A stretch of DNA of 6,728 nt from Lentisphaeria bacterium (GTDB lineage: Bacteria; Verrucomicrobiota; Lentisphaeria; Oligosphaerales; PUNB01), in contig SLNM01000103.1 of NCBI GenBank assembly GCA_007133055.1, positions 1-6,728 of the forward strand, in the 5' to 3' direction. Both the position numbers and the translations under genes were made by a program. Below the pieces are notes generated by a model. That model did no database searches. It worked only from the letters and a program-made list of their open reading frames with translations, and had not been told where the DNA came from. Positions within the stretch are counted from its first letter, which is position 1, and the number at the start of each line of letters is the position of its first letter. Positions 6,697 through 6,728 of this stretch are shown piece after piece.

Positions 6697-6727
6697 GGAG
6701 AAAACTTTTTGGAAAAAGTTTCTCTCC
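6697..6727. terminator. Strong inverted repeat, probable bidirectional terminator of a neighbouring transcript
   Basis: The arms GGAGAAAACTTTTT (6697-6710) and AAAAAGTTTCTCTCC (6713-6727) pair over 14 bases with one bulged base and a tiny loop. The inner half of the stem is A/T only, so either strand gives T-rich RNA near the loop rather than a classic trailing T run. It lies 36 bases before the pilin-like start codon, so it would separate this gene from whatever precedes it. Similar hairpins are, as far as I know, common between genes in Lentisphaerota; this was not checked here. Confidence 0.5.
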
Positions 6728-6728
6728 A

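Overview
The window looks like chromosome from a PVC-group bacterium, most probably Lentisphaerota or Kiritimatiellota. The main pointer is the prepilin N-terminus [16 protein letters not shown] followed by LLPAL and a late ADGHV motif, a pattern very abundant in those phyla. The carbohydrate-active genes without any SusC/SusD pair fit the same group. This placement is inference from protein style; no rRNA or other phylogenetic marker is present.

All four convincing genes lie on the minus strand, so transcription runs from high to low coordinates. From the right edge they are: a hairpin (6697-6727) that may end a neighbouring transcript; a type IV pilin-like (DUF1559/H-X9-DG style) protein (5858-6661); a broken four-helix-bundle gene between inverted arrays of a 7-base repeat (5431-5740); a secreted, divergent GH8 glycoside hydrolase with its three expected acidic residues in place (4113-5411); a roughly 610-base stretch without a minus-strand gene (3504-4112); a large secreted right-handed beta-helix protein with a beta-sandwich domain at each end (759-3503); and a GH29/alpha-L-fucosidase-like protein without signal peptide, cut by the left edge (1-749). 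The last two are 9 bases apart, and the upstream stop codon overlaps the downstream Shine-Dalgarno sequence.

The 3504-4112 stretch is not empty. On the plus strand it carries a possible 52-residue ORF (3637-3795), then coding-like sequence for a small membrane-anchored protein that appears frameshifted at a T run and at a run of ten G (about 3797-4051). It ends in two tracts of short tandem repeats (10-base and 9-base periods) that fill the gap between two converging stop codons.

Taken together this reads as a polysaccharide-degradation neighbourhood. A secreted GH8 enzyme would cut a beta-linked backbone, the secreted beta-helix protein would bind or cut a polysaccharide, and the GH29-like protein would act on released material inside the cell. 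The substrate cannot be read from the sequence. The most unusual content is intergenic: heptad repeats in inverted orientation around a decayed four-helix-bundle gene, and two further tandem repeat types, which may represent small mobile or spreading elements that are poorly described.
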